DNA from: CAG-698 sp964385755
Lineage (GTDB): Bacteria; Bacillota_I; Bacilli_A; ML615J-28; CAG-698
Reading direction: 5' to 3'
DNA length: 64,000 nucleotides
Assembly (NCBI GenBank): GCA_964385755.1
Contig: CAYLPZ010000001.1
Location: forward strand, 231,401 to 295,400
In this document: positions 42,722 through 51,641 of the stretch, one piece after another
Layout: each line of letters starts with the position of its first letter
Numbering within the stretch: position 1 is the first letter of the stretch
Notes under the pieces: generated by a model
Told to the model about the DNA's origin: nothing
Databases searched by the model: none
Seen by the model: the letters and a program-made list of their open reading frames with translations, nothing else
Program-made: the position numbers and the translations under genes

Positions 42722-42744
42722 TTAGTGTATATATTTTACACTAA
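42722..42744. promoter_or_regulatory. Perfect inverted repeat upstream of sftA
   Basis: TTAGTGTA (42722-42729) and TACACTAA (42737-42744) form a perfect 8-bp dyad with 7-bp spacer, 23-45 bp before the sftA ATG, where its promoter should lie. It is not followed by a T run, so an operator fits better than a terminator. Confidence 0.35.
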
Positions 42745-42792
42745 ATAACTAAAAAATACAAGGAATAAAGCTAAGCAAAAAGTCGTTAAAAA

Positions 42793-42817
42793 CAAAAAAG
42801 AACCGCAAAAAATTGCA
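42793..42817 (-). terminator. Terminator of the prepilin gene
   Basis: GAACTGCAA and TTGCGGTTC on the minus strand pair with one G-T wobble around a T loop, followed by six Ts. Confidence 0.8.
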
Positions 42818-42834
42818 GTTCAAATTAATATATA

Positions 42835-43359
42835 TTAACGTTCAGTTACTGTTAATTTCCCAGTTGATCTTTGATAAGTTACATTATATTTATTATCGTT
42901 ACTTATGTATTTAAATCCAGTAGAATTATTAACACCACCTGTTAATGATACATTAGCACAATTTTCTAAACCAAACTGTTCATCGCAGTAATCTACAAAC
43001 GTCTTTCCAGTAAGCACATAATATTCACCATCTCTTGCTGAAGATTCATAAAATGTCATTACTACGCAATACTCACCATTCTTAATTTCATAATAAGTCT
43101 TACTTGGATCATAATTAGTATCAGTTGATTGCACATATATACCTTCGTATCCTAGTTGTTCCTTTTCAATAAGCCAAGACTGATATGCTACTACATAACT
43201 ATTTGCTTCTTCAACTGCTACAGTTCTTTCTGCTCTTTTAATTAATCCTGAGAAAGTTGGAACTAAAACAGCTGTTAAAATTCCAATTACCGCAATTACA
43301 ATTACAAGTTCAACAATTGTAAATCCTTTCTTTAAATGTTTTGCTAAATTTTTATTCAT
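42835..43359 (-). CDS. Orphan type IV prepilin-like protein
   Basis: From ATG at 43359 the 174-residue protein carries a class III signal: a basic leader, then KKGFTIVELVIVIAVIGILT with the prepilin-peptidase site at G|F and Glu5 of the mature protein, and an N-terminal hydrophobic helix. The C-terminal ~130 residues form a polar pilin head. The promoter (43388-43417) and GGAAGGAGAGG fix the start; an open frame upstream to 43434 precedes the promoter. No pilus ATPase, inner-membrane protein or prepilin peptidase is nearby, so assembly machinery must be encoded elsewhere. Confidence 0.85.
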   Translation of the reverse strand: MNKNLAKHLKKGFTIVELVIVIAVIGILTAVLVPTFSGLIKRAERTVAVEEANSYVVAYQSWLIEKEQLGYEGIYVQSTDTNYDPSKTYYEIKNGEYCVVMTFYESSARDGEYYVLTGKTFVDYCDEQFGLENCANVSLTGGVNNSTGFKYISNDNKYNVTYQRSTGKLTVTER

Positions 43360-43387
43360 ACCTCTCCTTCCGCTACAACACACTAGC

Positions 43388-43417
43388 ATAATACACTTTT
43401 TTTGTAACAGAAAACAA
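43388..43417 (-). promoter_or_regulatory. Promoter of the prepilin gene
   Basis: TTGTTT (43417-43412), an 18-bp spacer ending GTG, and TATTAT (43393-43388) on the minus strand. Confidence 0.6.
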
Positions 43418-43519
43418 TATGTAATAACAAACATTTTTTATCTAAAAATTAACTTTTATAAACTGTAGTTATTAGCAAAACAAAAATAATATATAATATA
43501 GAAAGAAGAAAAAGAATAA

Positions 43520-43834
43520 TTAATCAAAATTCTTTTTTATGTAATAAATATCGTTTAAAGGAATTTTACAATTAGAAATCGTAATTTTCTTTTCAATTAA
43601 ATCTATTTTTTCATATATTCCTTTTATAGTAATATATCTATTACCATAATAATAACATACTTCTACTTCCATATTTCGTTTAAGTGAAAGTAAAACATTA
43701 TTAATTTCTTCGTTTTGTTCTTCAGATAATATTTTTCTATGTTCTTTTATTTTTTCTTTCTCACGAAGTTTTTCGTCAAACCCTTTAAGTGCAGCAAAAG
43801 GCATATATTGATTTCCAGTAGGTTTATTCGCCAT
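43520..43834 (-). CDS. YolD-like protein
   Basis: The 104-residue protein starts MANKPTGNQYMPFAALKGFD and has the YolD core with an acidic/basic helix (LSEEQNEEINNVLLSLKRNM), then a beta stretch (EVEVCYYYGNRYITIKGIYE). YolD-like genes sit downstream of UvrX/YqjW-type Y-family polymerases, and this one overlaps the polymerase gene by 11 bp. They are thought to assist or regulate translesion synthesis. The start at 43834 has GGAGGT upstream; the longer TTG start is unlikely. Confidence 0.82.
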   Translation of the reverse strand: MANKPTGNQYMPFAALKGFDEKLREKEKIKEHRKILSEEQNEEINNVLLSLKRNMEVEVCYYYGNRYITIKGIYEKIDLIEKKITISNCKIPLNDIYYIKKNFD

Positions 43835-45077
43835 TATGACCTCCAATCAATTTATTTCGTTTGAGCTGTGTTGCTCCTTCCTCTAAGTTCATCCCTCTAA
43901 TTAAAGAAGATTTTCCGTATTGCTCCTTAATATCAATAATAGCTTTTTGCAAATTCTTTTCTTTAATTAGTTTACTACTATCAGTGAATAAATCAAAACT
44001 TTCAAACGTATCTTCTTTTAAGTTCCCAAAAGAAATATTTAATCTTCTAACCTTATATTGCTTATTGACTTTTTCCCCATACATTTCAAGAATAGCACTA
44101 CATAATACAGAATATGATGAGGTATTAATATTAAGTTTTCTACTCACTTGCACATGTGGTACCATTAAATCATTAGTATATCCGCACGATACTGCTACTA
44201 AATTTGTTACCATATGAATTCGCACTAACTCAAGTGACAATGATTCAACCATTTCTTTAAGTACTAAAATAGACTCATCATAACTATAATCACGCTCAAG
44301 AACTTGGCCAGAAGAAATTGATTTTTGTTTAGGCATATAAGTCTTAATCTCTTTAATCGTTGTTGGATCAATACCATTTGCATGCCATATAATAAACTGT
44401 GCATTTACACCAAATTCCTTGTATAAGACTTCATCATTGCAATTTGCAATTTTTCTTAGTGTATCAAGTTTAAGTTTTTTAAGTCTATTTTCGATTCCTT
44501 TACCAATTTGCCAAAAGTCGGTTAATGGTTTGTGATCCCATAATTTCTCTTTGAATTCTTCAAGTGTTAAATAATAACAATTTTCTTTGGTATGCTTAGC
44601 TACAATATCCATACCAATTTTTGCAAGAAACATATTAGGTCCTCCACCTGCTGTTGCGGTAATATGTGTTCTATCATATATTTCTTTGCACACCATTTTT
44701 GCAACTTCAATTGGAGTTTTTTTATAAAGTTTTAAGTAATTAGTTACATCAATAAACACTTCATCAATTGAATAAACATGAATATCATCCTTTGAAAAGT
44801 ACTTTAAATATATCGCATATATATCACTAGATATGTCGATATACTTTTTCATTCTTGGTTTAGCGATAATGTAATTAAGATTTTTAGGGATTTCAAAAAG
44901 TCTACAACGATTTTTAACACCTAAACTTTTAAGTTTCGGAGAAACAGCTAAACAAATTGCCCCATTTCCTCTTTCCTTATCAGCAACAACTAAATTGGTT
45001 TTGAAAGGATCAAGCCCGCGTTCAACACATTCACATGATGCATAAAAGCACTTTAAGTCAATACATATATATTCCAT
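43824..45077 (-). CDS. Y-family translesion DNA polymerase (UvrX/YqjW-like)
   Basis: The 417-residue lesion-bypass polymerase has the first catalytic Asp in YICIDLKCFYASCECVERG, the second Asp and Glu in VYSIDEVFIDVTNYL, the finger motif AKIGMDIVAKH, and the thumb HhH-like segment DFWQIGKGIENRLKKL. It belongs to the UvrX/YqjW branch paired with yolD. It is usually damage-inducible. No LexA/DinR-type box was recognised upstream. The ATG at 45077 has AAAGGAG and is preferred to the start 42 bp upstream. Confidence 0.92.
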   Translation of the reverse strand: MEYICIDLKCFYASCECVERGLDPFKTNLVVADKERGNGAICLAVSPKLKSLGVKNRCRLFEIPKNLNYIIAKPRMKKYIDISSDIYAIYLKYFSKDDIHVYSIDEVFIDVTNYLKLYKKTPIEVAKMVCKEIYDRTHITATAGGGPNMFLAKIGMDIVAKHTKENCYYLTLEEFKEKLWDHKPLTDFWQIGKGIENRLKKLKLDTLRKIANCNDEVLYKEFGVNAQFIIWHANGIDPTTIKEIKTYMPKQKSISSGQVLERDYSYDESILVLKEMVESLSLELVRIHMVTNLVAVSCGYTNDLMVPHVQVSRKLNINTSSYSVLCSAILEMYGEKVNKQYKVRRLNISFGNLKEDTFESFDLFTDSSKLIKEKNLQKAIIDIKEQYGKSSLIRGMNLEEGATQLKRNKLIGGHNGE

Positions 45078-45105
45078 ATAGCTTATCTCCTTTCTCGATA
45101 AATAA

Positions 45106-45132
45106 ATACGATAAACCATTGTCTATCGTATT
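45106..45132 (-). terminator. Hairpin between GHL10 gene 1 and the polymerase gene
   Basis: AATACGATA and TATCGTATT pair around 10 nt. The tail on the minus strand is T-rich but interrupted by A, so termination may be partial. Confidence 0.5.
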
Positions 45133-45147
45133 ATTTATCATTTTTAT

Positions 45148-47775
45148 TTAATCATTCATGAAAATATTCATTTGATTTAGAAAAACATTTTTTTCATTAT
45201 CTAAATAATAAGAAATCTCATCATAAAAGACATATTCTTTTTGAACATATACCTTTATTAATTCTGATTCTGTTTTTTTATTATTATAATTTTCTAGTAT
45301 TTTTACATAGAAAGACCCATACATATAACTACAAACAATATTTGCTTTATATTTTGTCCCATTTTTTGTTACACTAGAATCTTGTGAATATACTTTTAAC
45401 ATATACCAGTTTTTCAAATCATTTGAAACCATCACAGAGCAAATTGATTCAGTACTATATGAAGTCCAAGTAAGTTCAAAACTATTTTCTTCTTTAATTA
45501 AATAGTAATCTTTCAAACTTTCACCATCAATTTTTACATTTTTAATATCAGCTAGATACGAGCTTGCATTAATTATAATTGTCTGTGAAAATGTTATTGA
45601 TTCATTAATTCTGGCTTTAATACGATAAAGGTTTGTACCAACAAGTGGTTTTATATATTCACGATATATCTCCTTTGTTGTGTTTACTTCTTTTAGTGTA
45701 TTCCATGTATATCCATCAGAAGATACTTGTATTTCATAAATCACATTACTTCTTTTAATACCAAGCCAATAAATTAGTAAGTCTTTTTCACTATATGGTT
45801 CACCATAATAACCAAATCCAACTAGTTTATCAATACTTTTATTAATTTCTTTTTCTAAAGATGCAGTTGATAATCCAACGTCATTTTCAGCCTTTAATAT
45901 AATTTTAATCTTTTCAGCATTTATAGGTATTGTAATATCAACGTTATTTTTATTTTTTGATAAATAATAATCAGTGATATTAGTATACTCTACATCATCA
46001 AATGTGTAAGATAATGTATATTTGATTTCTTCTCCTAATGGATAGAATAAATCTTCCCAAAATACTGTAATCTTTTCACCAGGCATTAAATTATCAGTTG
46101 TATCAAAGTTTGTTATTTCACCTAGAGAAATAATCTCACTTTCTTCTAAATTTTTAGCTTGAACTGACACACCATCACCAAGTGTGAGAGAATAAGATTG
46201 AGCTCTAACGCCATAATAATATCCTTCGTCTAATTGTGTAATATCAACATATTCTATTTTATTTCCATCAGTAATATTACCAACAACATCCAATACTTCA
46301 TCAGCACTAAATGTAATAGGAGTTTTGCTGCGATAAATCACATAAAATTTAGCATCATCAAGTTTATCGAAAGAAACGGATATACCTTTTGCTGTTTTTG
46401 AAAGTACTAAATTATTAACCTTACTAATATTTATTGGATTAGATGTTTTGATTTCAGGTAAAATCTTTGGTAAACTCCAAGCAGATTTTAATGGAGATAA
46501 AGCTGAAGAACTTCCTTTATTGCCAACATAGGCAATATAATTATAAATAGAATTACCTTTTACATTTTCTAAAGTGTTACAAAATAAAGCTTGTTGGTAT
46601 GCTTCCATATTATTAGTTGACCATGAAGCATTTCCAGTACCACTACTCATATATAAACCTATAGAAGCATATAGATTTACATTACTTCCTTTTAACATTT
46701 TATTCCACCATGATACTAAATCACAGTATGGTGCTGCTGAGTTAGTTATTGCATGATATGATTGTGGAAGAATATAGTCTATCCATTCATTTTTAATCCA
46801 TTTAATTGTATCAGCATATAATGGAGAGTCATAGTGGGCATAGCCACGTGTTGCTGAGCCATTAGATACAGGTTCACCATTTTCATAAGTTACTACACCA
46901 CTACCATTTCTATACACACCAGTTGGTGATATTCCAAGCTGAACTCTTCTATTATTTTGTTTATTATACATATCAAGTGAATTAGCTAGTGATTCTATAA
47001 ACATATCTATTTGATCTCGTCTAAAATCTGCTCTAGAAAGCCCCTTGCTATTATATAATGAATATGATTTTGAATCATCTATTCCCGCTGTGTAAAAGTA
47101 ATCATCAAAGTGAATTGCATCTACATCATAATTTTCTACAAGTTCCATACAAGTTGAAACTAGAAATGATCTAACATCAGGAACTGCAGGGTCAAGTATA
47201 ACACATTTAGTACCTTTCAATAAGTTACCCGGATTATGTGCTGCATTAGCACTTTTATAGTCTTTTGCAATATCTTCCAAACTCTTAGAAACGTCTGTAG
47301 TTACTCGGTAAGGGTTCATCCACGCATGAAACTCAATTCCACGCTTATGACATTCTTCGATAATCCAAGGAAGGGCATCCCATGAAGGATTAGTATGATA
47401 ATATCTTGACCACGAATTATATTTTGATTCATATAAGGCATCATTCATAATTCTAACATGAAAGAGCATAACATTAAGATTATATATTTCCATATTTTCT
47501 AATACTTCAATAATTTGTCTTTTGTATTGTGATTCACTTGAAAAACCAGTAATATCATTTGTTAATGGACTGACCCATACAGCTCTAAATTCAGTGTCTT
47601 TCACCATATATTCAGTATTGATATATACACTAGTTCCATCAGCATATTTGATTTCATCCCCTAATACTTTAAGAGTTTCTGTTTTCGCATTTACTTTTAT
47701 TGTTAAGGACAAAAGTAAAATGATTAACATCAAAAATATTACTCGCTTTATCAAAATATAATACTTATTATTCAT
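45148..47775 (-). CDS. Secreted GHL10-family glycoside hydrolase (paralogue 1)
   Basis: The 875-residue protein has a signal peptide (MLIILLLSLTIKVNA). The catalytic GHL10/DUF187 barrel (~55-420) shows EFRAVWVSPLTNDITGFSSE, FHVRIMNDALYESKYNSWS, IIEECHKRGIEFHAWMNPYR, VDAIHFDDYFY, ISPTGVYRNG and WIDYILPQSYH. About 450 residues of fibronectin-III/Ig-like beta domains follow. Enzymes of this family (YngK-like) act on cell-wall or other polysaccharide; the substrate is uncertain. The C-terminus ends in a TM-free module FYDEISYYLDNEKNVFLNQM shared with paralogue 2. It directly follows paralogue 2. Confidence 0.85.
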   Translation of the reverse strand: MNNKYYILIKRVIFLMLIILLLSLTIKVNAKTETLKVLGDEIKYADGTSVYINTEYMVKDTEFRAVWVSPLTNDITGFSSESQYKRQIIEVLENMEIYNLNVMLFHVRIMNDALYESKYNSWSRYYHTNPSWDALPWIIEECHKRGIEFHAWMNPYRVTTDVSKSLEDIAKDYKSANAAHNPGNLLKGTKCVILDPAVPDVRSFLVSTCMELVENYDVDAIHFDDYFYTAGIDDSKSYSLYNSKGLSRADFRRDQIDMFIESLANSLDMYNKQNNRRVQLGISPTGVYRNGSGVVTYENGEPVSNGSATRGYAHYDSPLYADTIKWIKNEWIDYILPQSYHAITNSAAPYCDLVSWWNKMLKGSNVNLYASIGLYMSSGTGNASWSTNNMEAYQQALFCNTLENVKGNSIYNYIAYVGNKGSSSALSPLKSAWSLPKILPEIKTSNPINISKVNNLVLSKTAKGISVSFDKLDDAKFYVIYRSKTPITFSADEVLDVVGNITDGNKIEYVDITQLDEGYYYGVRAQSYSLTLGDGVSVQAKNLEESEIISLGEITNFDTTDNLMPGEKITVFWEDLFYPLGEEIKYTLSYTFDDVEYTNITDYYLSKNKNNVDITIPINAEKIKIILKAENDVGLSTASLEKEINKSIDKLVGFGYYGEPYSEKDLLIYWLGIKRSNVIYEIQVSSDGYTWNTLKEVNTTKEIYREYIKPLVGTNLYRIKARINESITFSQTIIINASSYLADIKNVKIDGESLKDYYLIKEENSFELTWTSYSTESICSVMVSNDLKNWYMLKVYSQDSSVTKNGTKYKANIVCSYMYGSFYVKILENYNNKKTESELIKVYVQKEYVFYDEISYYLDNEKNVFLNQMNIFMND

Positions 47776-47789
47776 TAATTATTCTCCAA

Positions 47790-50462
47790 TTATTTAAATA
47801 TATCCATTTCATAAACAAAAGTATCTTGTTCGTTAGCAATAAATCCAGATACTTCATCATAAAACACAAAGTAACGTTTAACATATACCTCTATTGGATC
47901 TGTTTCAAATTTTTGATCGTCTAAAGTAGATGAGACTTTAAAATATACTTTAGAATAACTATCAGATAATTCTATCTCATATTTAACCTTGTTATTAGCA
48001 ACACTAGATGTAACATCACTATATAGATTTATCTTAAACCAATTTTTCAAATCAACTGAATAATATACAGTTTCAATAGATACTTCACTACCGCTTATCT
48101 TCTTATCCCATGTAAGGGTAAACTTATCATATTCTTCACCGTAATAAGTGTCTTGCACTTCTTTTCCACCAATTAAGAAGTTCTTTAGTCCTCCTAAATC
48201 ATCTTTAACATCTATTTCGATTATTTCAGAATAACCAAATAACCCATCTTTTGATGCTACGACTTTATAATACTGTTTACCAACAGAAGTTAATAATTTG
48301 CCTTTAATACGATAATTAAGTATATCTATTTCACTTGATGTGCGTTTTATTTCTTGATAATTAAAACCATCACTAGATCCATAGATTATATATTCATAAC
48401 CTTCTCCTAAATACTTATTCCAAACAAAAGTTACCACTTCATTTGTATAATAATCACCAATGATTGTAAATGAAGTAATGGTATCAAGTCCTTCTTTTAC
48501 AATTTTTACATCTTCAAAAACACTTCTAGCAACTTTATTTTCTGATTCAATTCTTACCTTAAATTCTTTAGCATCATTTGGAACTAGAATATTTACATAA
48601 TTAAATCCATTATTTGTTGTGAAAGAAGTTATAATAGTCTCATTTTTGTCATCAAAACTATAAGTAAGTTTTGATGAAACTGTTCCACCAAGTGGATATG
48701 TTAGTTTTTCAAATGAAATCATCACATTTCTACCAGGAGATAAATCATTTGAATAAACAACATTTAAGTTTCCTAAATATGACTTATCACCACTAGTGGC
48801 ATTTGTTGTGGAAATAGTTGATTTACTTCCTAGTGTAAGTGAATTTGATTGTGCACATACTGCATAGTTGTAATTACCTTTTTCAATGATATCAGTAAAT
48901 TCAATGTTACCATTCTTGCCTTCAAGATTACCGATGACATCAACTACTTCATTTGGTGAGTATGTAAGTTCTCCTTCACTACGATAAATTACATAGAATT
49001 TAGCTAAATCATTTTTATCAAATGATAGTTTATAGCCAGCTTCATTGGAAGTAATTTGTAGATTTGTTATTTGTCCTGGATCTATTTTATCACCATATAG
49101 TATTTCAGGTAAAATTCGTTCTACTGTCCAAACTTCAGGAATGCCTTCTATTCTACTTGGATTATTCACCGCATTTCGATAGTTTTTGTAAGCAAAGAAA
49201 CAAAGTCCATCAACACGTTCTAAAGTGTTACAAATCATCATTTGATAATATGCTTCTAGTTTACTAGTATACCAACTTGATGCATTTGATGAATCTTGTT
49301 GATATAATCCTATTCCGGCGTAAACTCTTACTTTTTTATATTTTACAACTGCGTTCCACCAACTTAATAAGTCCGCAAAAGGGCAAAGAGAATGTTCAAT
49401 TGCCCAGTAACACTGTGGCATAATATAATCAATCCATTCTTCATTTATCCATTTTAATGTATCAGAATATAAATAATTATCATAATGAATAAACGTTGTT
49501 CCAGTATTTGAGCCATTAGTAATGGCATTTCCATTACTATCATAAGTCACTTTACCATCACCACTTCTATAAACGCCAGAAGGAGATATACCAAGCTGAA
49601 CTCTCTTTCCAGTTTCGTTATTGTATTGTCTAATTGATTTTGAAAGATTCTCTATAAAATCATCAACTTGTTTACGTCTAAAATCGCCCAAAGATAAATT
49701 ATCAATATTATATAACTTTCTTGTATTTGAATCATCAACGCCTGCATCATAGAAATAATCATCAAAGTGAATGGCATCTACATCATACTTATTAACCACT
49801 TCCATACATACCTTAACAAGCCATGTCTTTACTTCTGGAATACCCGGATTTAATATTACACTATTTGTCCCTTGTAACATATTGTTTGGATTGCTTGCAA
49901 CATTGCTTGCAGGGTAGTTTTTAGCTAAATTTTCTAAATCATGTGTTCCATTTTGTACACGATAAGGATTCATCCACGCATGAAATTCAATTCCTCTCTT
50001 ATGACATTCTTCGATAATCCATGGAAGTGCCTCCCAATTTGGATCAGTATTATAATAAATTGACCAATTATTATAATTTGATTCATACAACGCATCATTC
50101 ATTATTCTAATATGAAAAACCATTACATTTAGATGATATTTTTCCATATTTGTAAGTATATCTAATATTTCTTTCTTATACGTAGCTTCAGCTTCATATG
50201 CTGATATGTCTCCAACAAGTGGAGATACCCAACATGCACGAAACTCAGTATCTGTTAAATCATATTCACTATTAATATAAACAGGATCTTTCGTTCCTCG
50301 ATGAGTGACAACTCCTCCTGTTGTGGAAGGGATCGTAGCTTCATTTGCAAGAACATGACTAACAGAAAAATTAATAAAAATGAAAAATAAAAAAACTATC
50401 ATTATTTTTGAGAAAAAAGAGCAGCTAATGTTTGCTTTTCTTACGTGCTTAATTTGTTTCAT
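47790..50462 (-). CDS. Secreted GHL10-family glycoside hydrolase (paralogue 2)
   Basis: From ATG at 50462 (SD GGAGG) it encodes 890 residues. A signal peptide (FFIFINFSVSHVLANEA) and a GHL10 barrel with the same motifs as its neighbours are present (FRACWVSPLVGDISAYEAE, FHIRIMNDALYESNYNNWS, IHFDDYFYDAG, WIDYIMPQCYW). Fn3-like domains and the YFVFYDEVSGFIANEQDTFV end of paralogue 1 follow. The two are a tandem duplicate 14 bp apart with no hairpin between, so they are probably co-transcribed. The N-terminal frame upstream of 50462 is not used. Confidence 0.85.
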   Translation of the reverse strand: MKQIKHVRKANISCSFFSKIMIVFLFFIFINFSVSHVLANEATIPSTTGGVVTHRGTKDPVYINSEYDLTDTEFRACWVSPLVGDISAYEAEATYKKEILDILTNMEKYHLNVMVFHIRIMNDALYESNYNNWSIYYNTDPNWEALPWIIEECHKRGIEFHAWMNPYRVQNGTHDLENLAKNYPASNVASNPNNMLQGTNSVILNPGIPEVKTWLVKVCMEVVNKYDVDAIHFDDYFYDAGVDDSNTRKLYNIDNLSLGDFRRKQVDDFIENLSKSIRQYNNETGKRVQLGISPSGVYRSGDGKVTYDSNGNAITNGSNTGTTFIHYDNYLYSDTLKWINEEWIDYIMPQCYWAIEHSLCPFADLLSWWNAVVKYKKVRVYAGIGLYQQDSSNASSWYTSKLEAYYQMMICNTLERVDGLCFFAYKNYRNAVNNPSRIEGIPEVWTVERILPEILYGDKIDPGQITNLQITSNEAGYKLSFDKNDLAKFYVIYRSEGELTYSPNEVVDVIGNLEGKNGNIEFTDIIEKGNYNYAVCAQSNSLTLGSKSTISTTNATSGDKSYLGNLNVVYSNDLSPGRNVMISFEKLTYPLGGTVSSKLTYSFDDKNETIITSFTTNNGFNYVNILVPNDAKEFKVRIESENKVARSVFEDVKIVKEGLDTITSFTIIGDYYTNEVVTFVWNKYLGEGYEYIIYGSSDGFNYQEIKRTSSEIDILNYRIKGKLLTSVGKQYYKVVASKDGLFGYSEIIEIDVKDDLGGLKNFLIGGKEVQDTYYGEEYDKFTLTWDKKISGSEVSIETVYYSVDLKNWFKINLYSDVTSSVANNKVKYEIELSDSYSKVYFKVSSTLDDQKFETDPIEVYVKRYFVFYDEVSGFIANEQDTFVYEMDIFK

Positions 50463-50580
50463 TAAATACCTCCGCCTAATCTTTCTTATTATGTTTATTA
50501 TAGCATAAATAACATAAAATTGATAGATAATTATTATTTTCAATTAACAAATTTTGTCAATCAATTTTATTATATTTTCA

Positions 50581-50609
50581 TAAAAAAAAGATTAAGCATA
50601 CACTTAATC
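50581..50609 (-). terminator. Terminator of the prfB-pfkB unit
   Basis: GATTAAG (50590-50596) pairs with CTTAATC (50603-50609), overlapping the pfkB stop. Eight Ts follow on the minus strand. Confidence 0.85.
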
Positions 50610-51452
50610 AATGTCACTATCTTTACAAACACTATCAAAAGATAACAATGTTTTAGCTGCTATTTTTATTCCCTCATTAATAGAACCTTCAATATCTAAG
50701 TTTTTTGCCAGTCCATGTATTATTCCAGAAATTAGTGCATCACCTGCTCCTGTTGTGGAAACGATGTCTTCTATTTTAGGTACACTAATATATTTTTCTT
50801 TGTTATTATAAATTAAGCATATATCATCTTTTCCACAACTTTTAACAAGATATTTAGGTTTATTAGTTTTTAAATACTCTTTTATGACTTCATACTCTAG
50901 TTCATTTACTTTAAGCACATATAACTTACTTAAACGATTAACAATCTTAAGTACTTTTGTTGTACTTATTCCATCAACAATTATTTTTTTATCAAAGCTA
51001 TCAATAATGTATTCAATAACTTCTTTTTCGAGATTTGTATCTATTACAATAAAATCAGATTCATTAATTAATTCATGATAATAATCAATTAACTCCTTTG
51101 TAATTGCAACATTTATTCTTGCATCACATAAAGCTAAGGCCATATCACCACTTTCATCAGATATTGCTAAATAAGATGCACTTGGCATATCAGTTTTAGG
51201 TTTAATAATATTACAACCAAGCCTAATAAGTTCATTTTGCATTTTTAAACCTAATTCATCTTCGCCAATTGCGGTGAAGAAGGTTACCTCATCACCCATT
51301 CTCAGTAAGTTTTCTACGATATTTCGGCCTACACCACCAAAAGATACTTTAATAAGACCAACATTTGAATCTTTATAAATTATCTTTTGATTGCACGTTC
51401 CTAAATAATCTATATTTGAGGAACCGAAAATCGTGATTTTGTTCTTCATCAT
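50604..51452 (-). CDS. PfkB-family sugar/nucleoside kinase (pseudouridine-kinase-like)
   Basis: The 282-residue ribokinase-fold kinase has GGVGRNIVENLLRMGDE near residue 38 and the anion hole/catalytic Asp in STTGAGDALISGIIHGL. The GGVGRN opening, ALCDARINVAITKEL and LYVLKVNELEYE segments look most like the pseudouridine kinase (PsuK/YeiC) branch. No pseudouridine glycosidase gene is near. The SD GGAG overlaps the stop of the preceding small gene (TAGGAGAAAATGATG). Confidence 0.75.
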   Translation of the reverse strand: MMKNKITIFGSSNIDYLGTCNQKIIYKDSNVGLIKVSFGGVGRNIVENLLRMGDEVTFFTAIGEDELGLKMQNELIRLGCNIIKPKTDMPSASYLAISDESGDMALALCDARINVAITKELIDYYHELINESDFIVIDTNLEKEVIEYIIDSFDKKIIVDGISTTKVLKIVNRLSKLYVLKVNELEYEVIKEYLKTNKPKYLVKSCGKDDICLIYNNKEKYISVPKIEDIVSTTGAGDALISGIIHGLAKNLDIEGSINEGIKIAAKTLLSFDSVCKDSDID

Positions 51453-51458
51453 TTTCTC

Positions 51459-51602
51459 CTATTTATCTTCTTTATTATTTCTATCTTTTATGCATTGTTC
51501 TTTCGCAATCTCAAGTCTTATATTTCTTTCTAAATCTTTATCACTAATTAATCGACGCTCTTGATTGTTTTTCTTTATTTTACGCTTATTATTAACTGCC
51601 AT
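51459..51602 (-). CDS. Small basic protein, 47 residues
   Basis: The ORF from ATG at 51602 encodes a charged, likely helical peptide: MAVNNKRKIKKNNQERRL, DKDLERNIRLEIAKEQ, ending NNKEDK. AGGTGA precedes the ATG. Its TAG stop is overlapped by the SD of the pfkB gene 6 bp away, and recX ends 39 bp upstream, so it sits inside the operon. The family is not recognised. Translational coupling to pfkB is likely. Confidence 0.6.
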   Translation of the reverse strand: MAVNNKRKIKKNNQERRLISDKDLERNIRLEIAKEQCIKDRNNKEDK

Positions 51603-51641
51603 ATTTATCACCTAGTAAAGTATATGGCATAAAAAGTAATA

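Noticed and set aside
43824..45077. UvrX/YolD pair as part of a prophage
   Set aside because: Both neighbours are chromosomal-type genes and no phage structural or lysis genes occur nearby.
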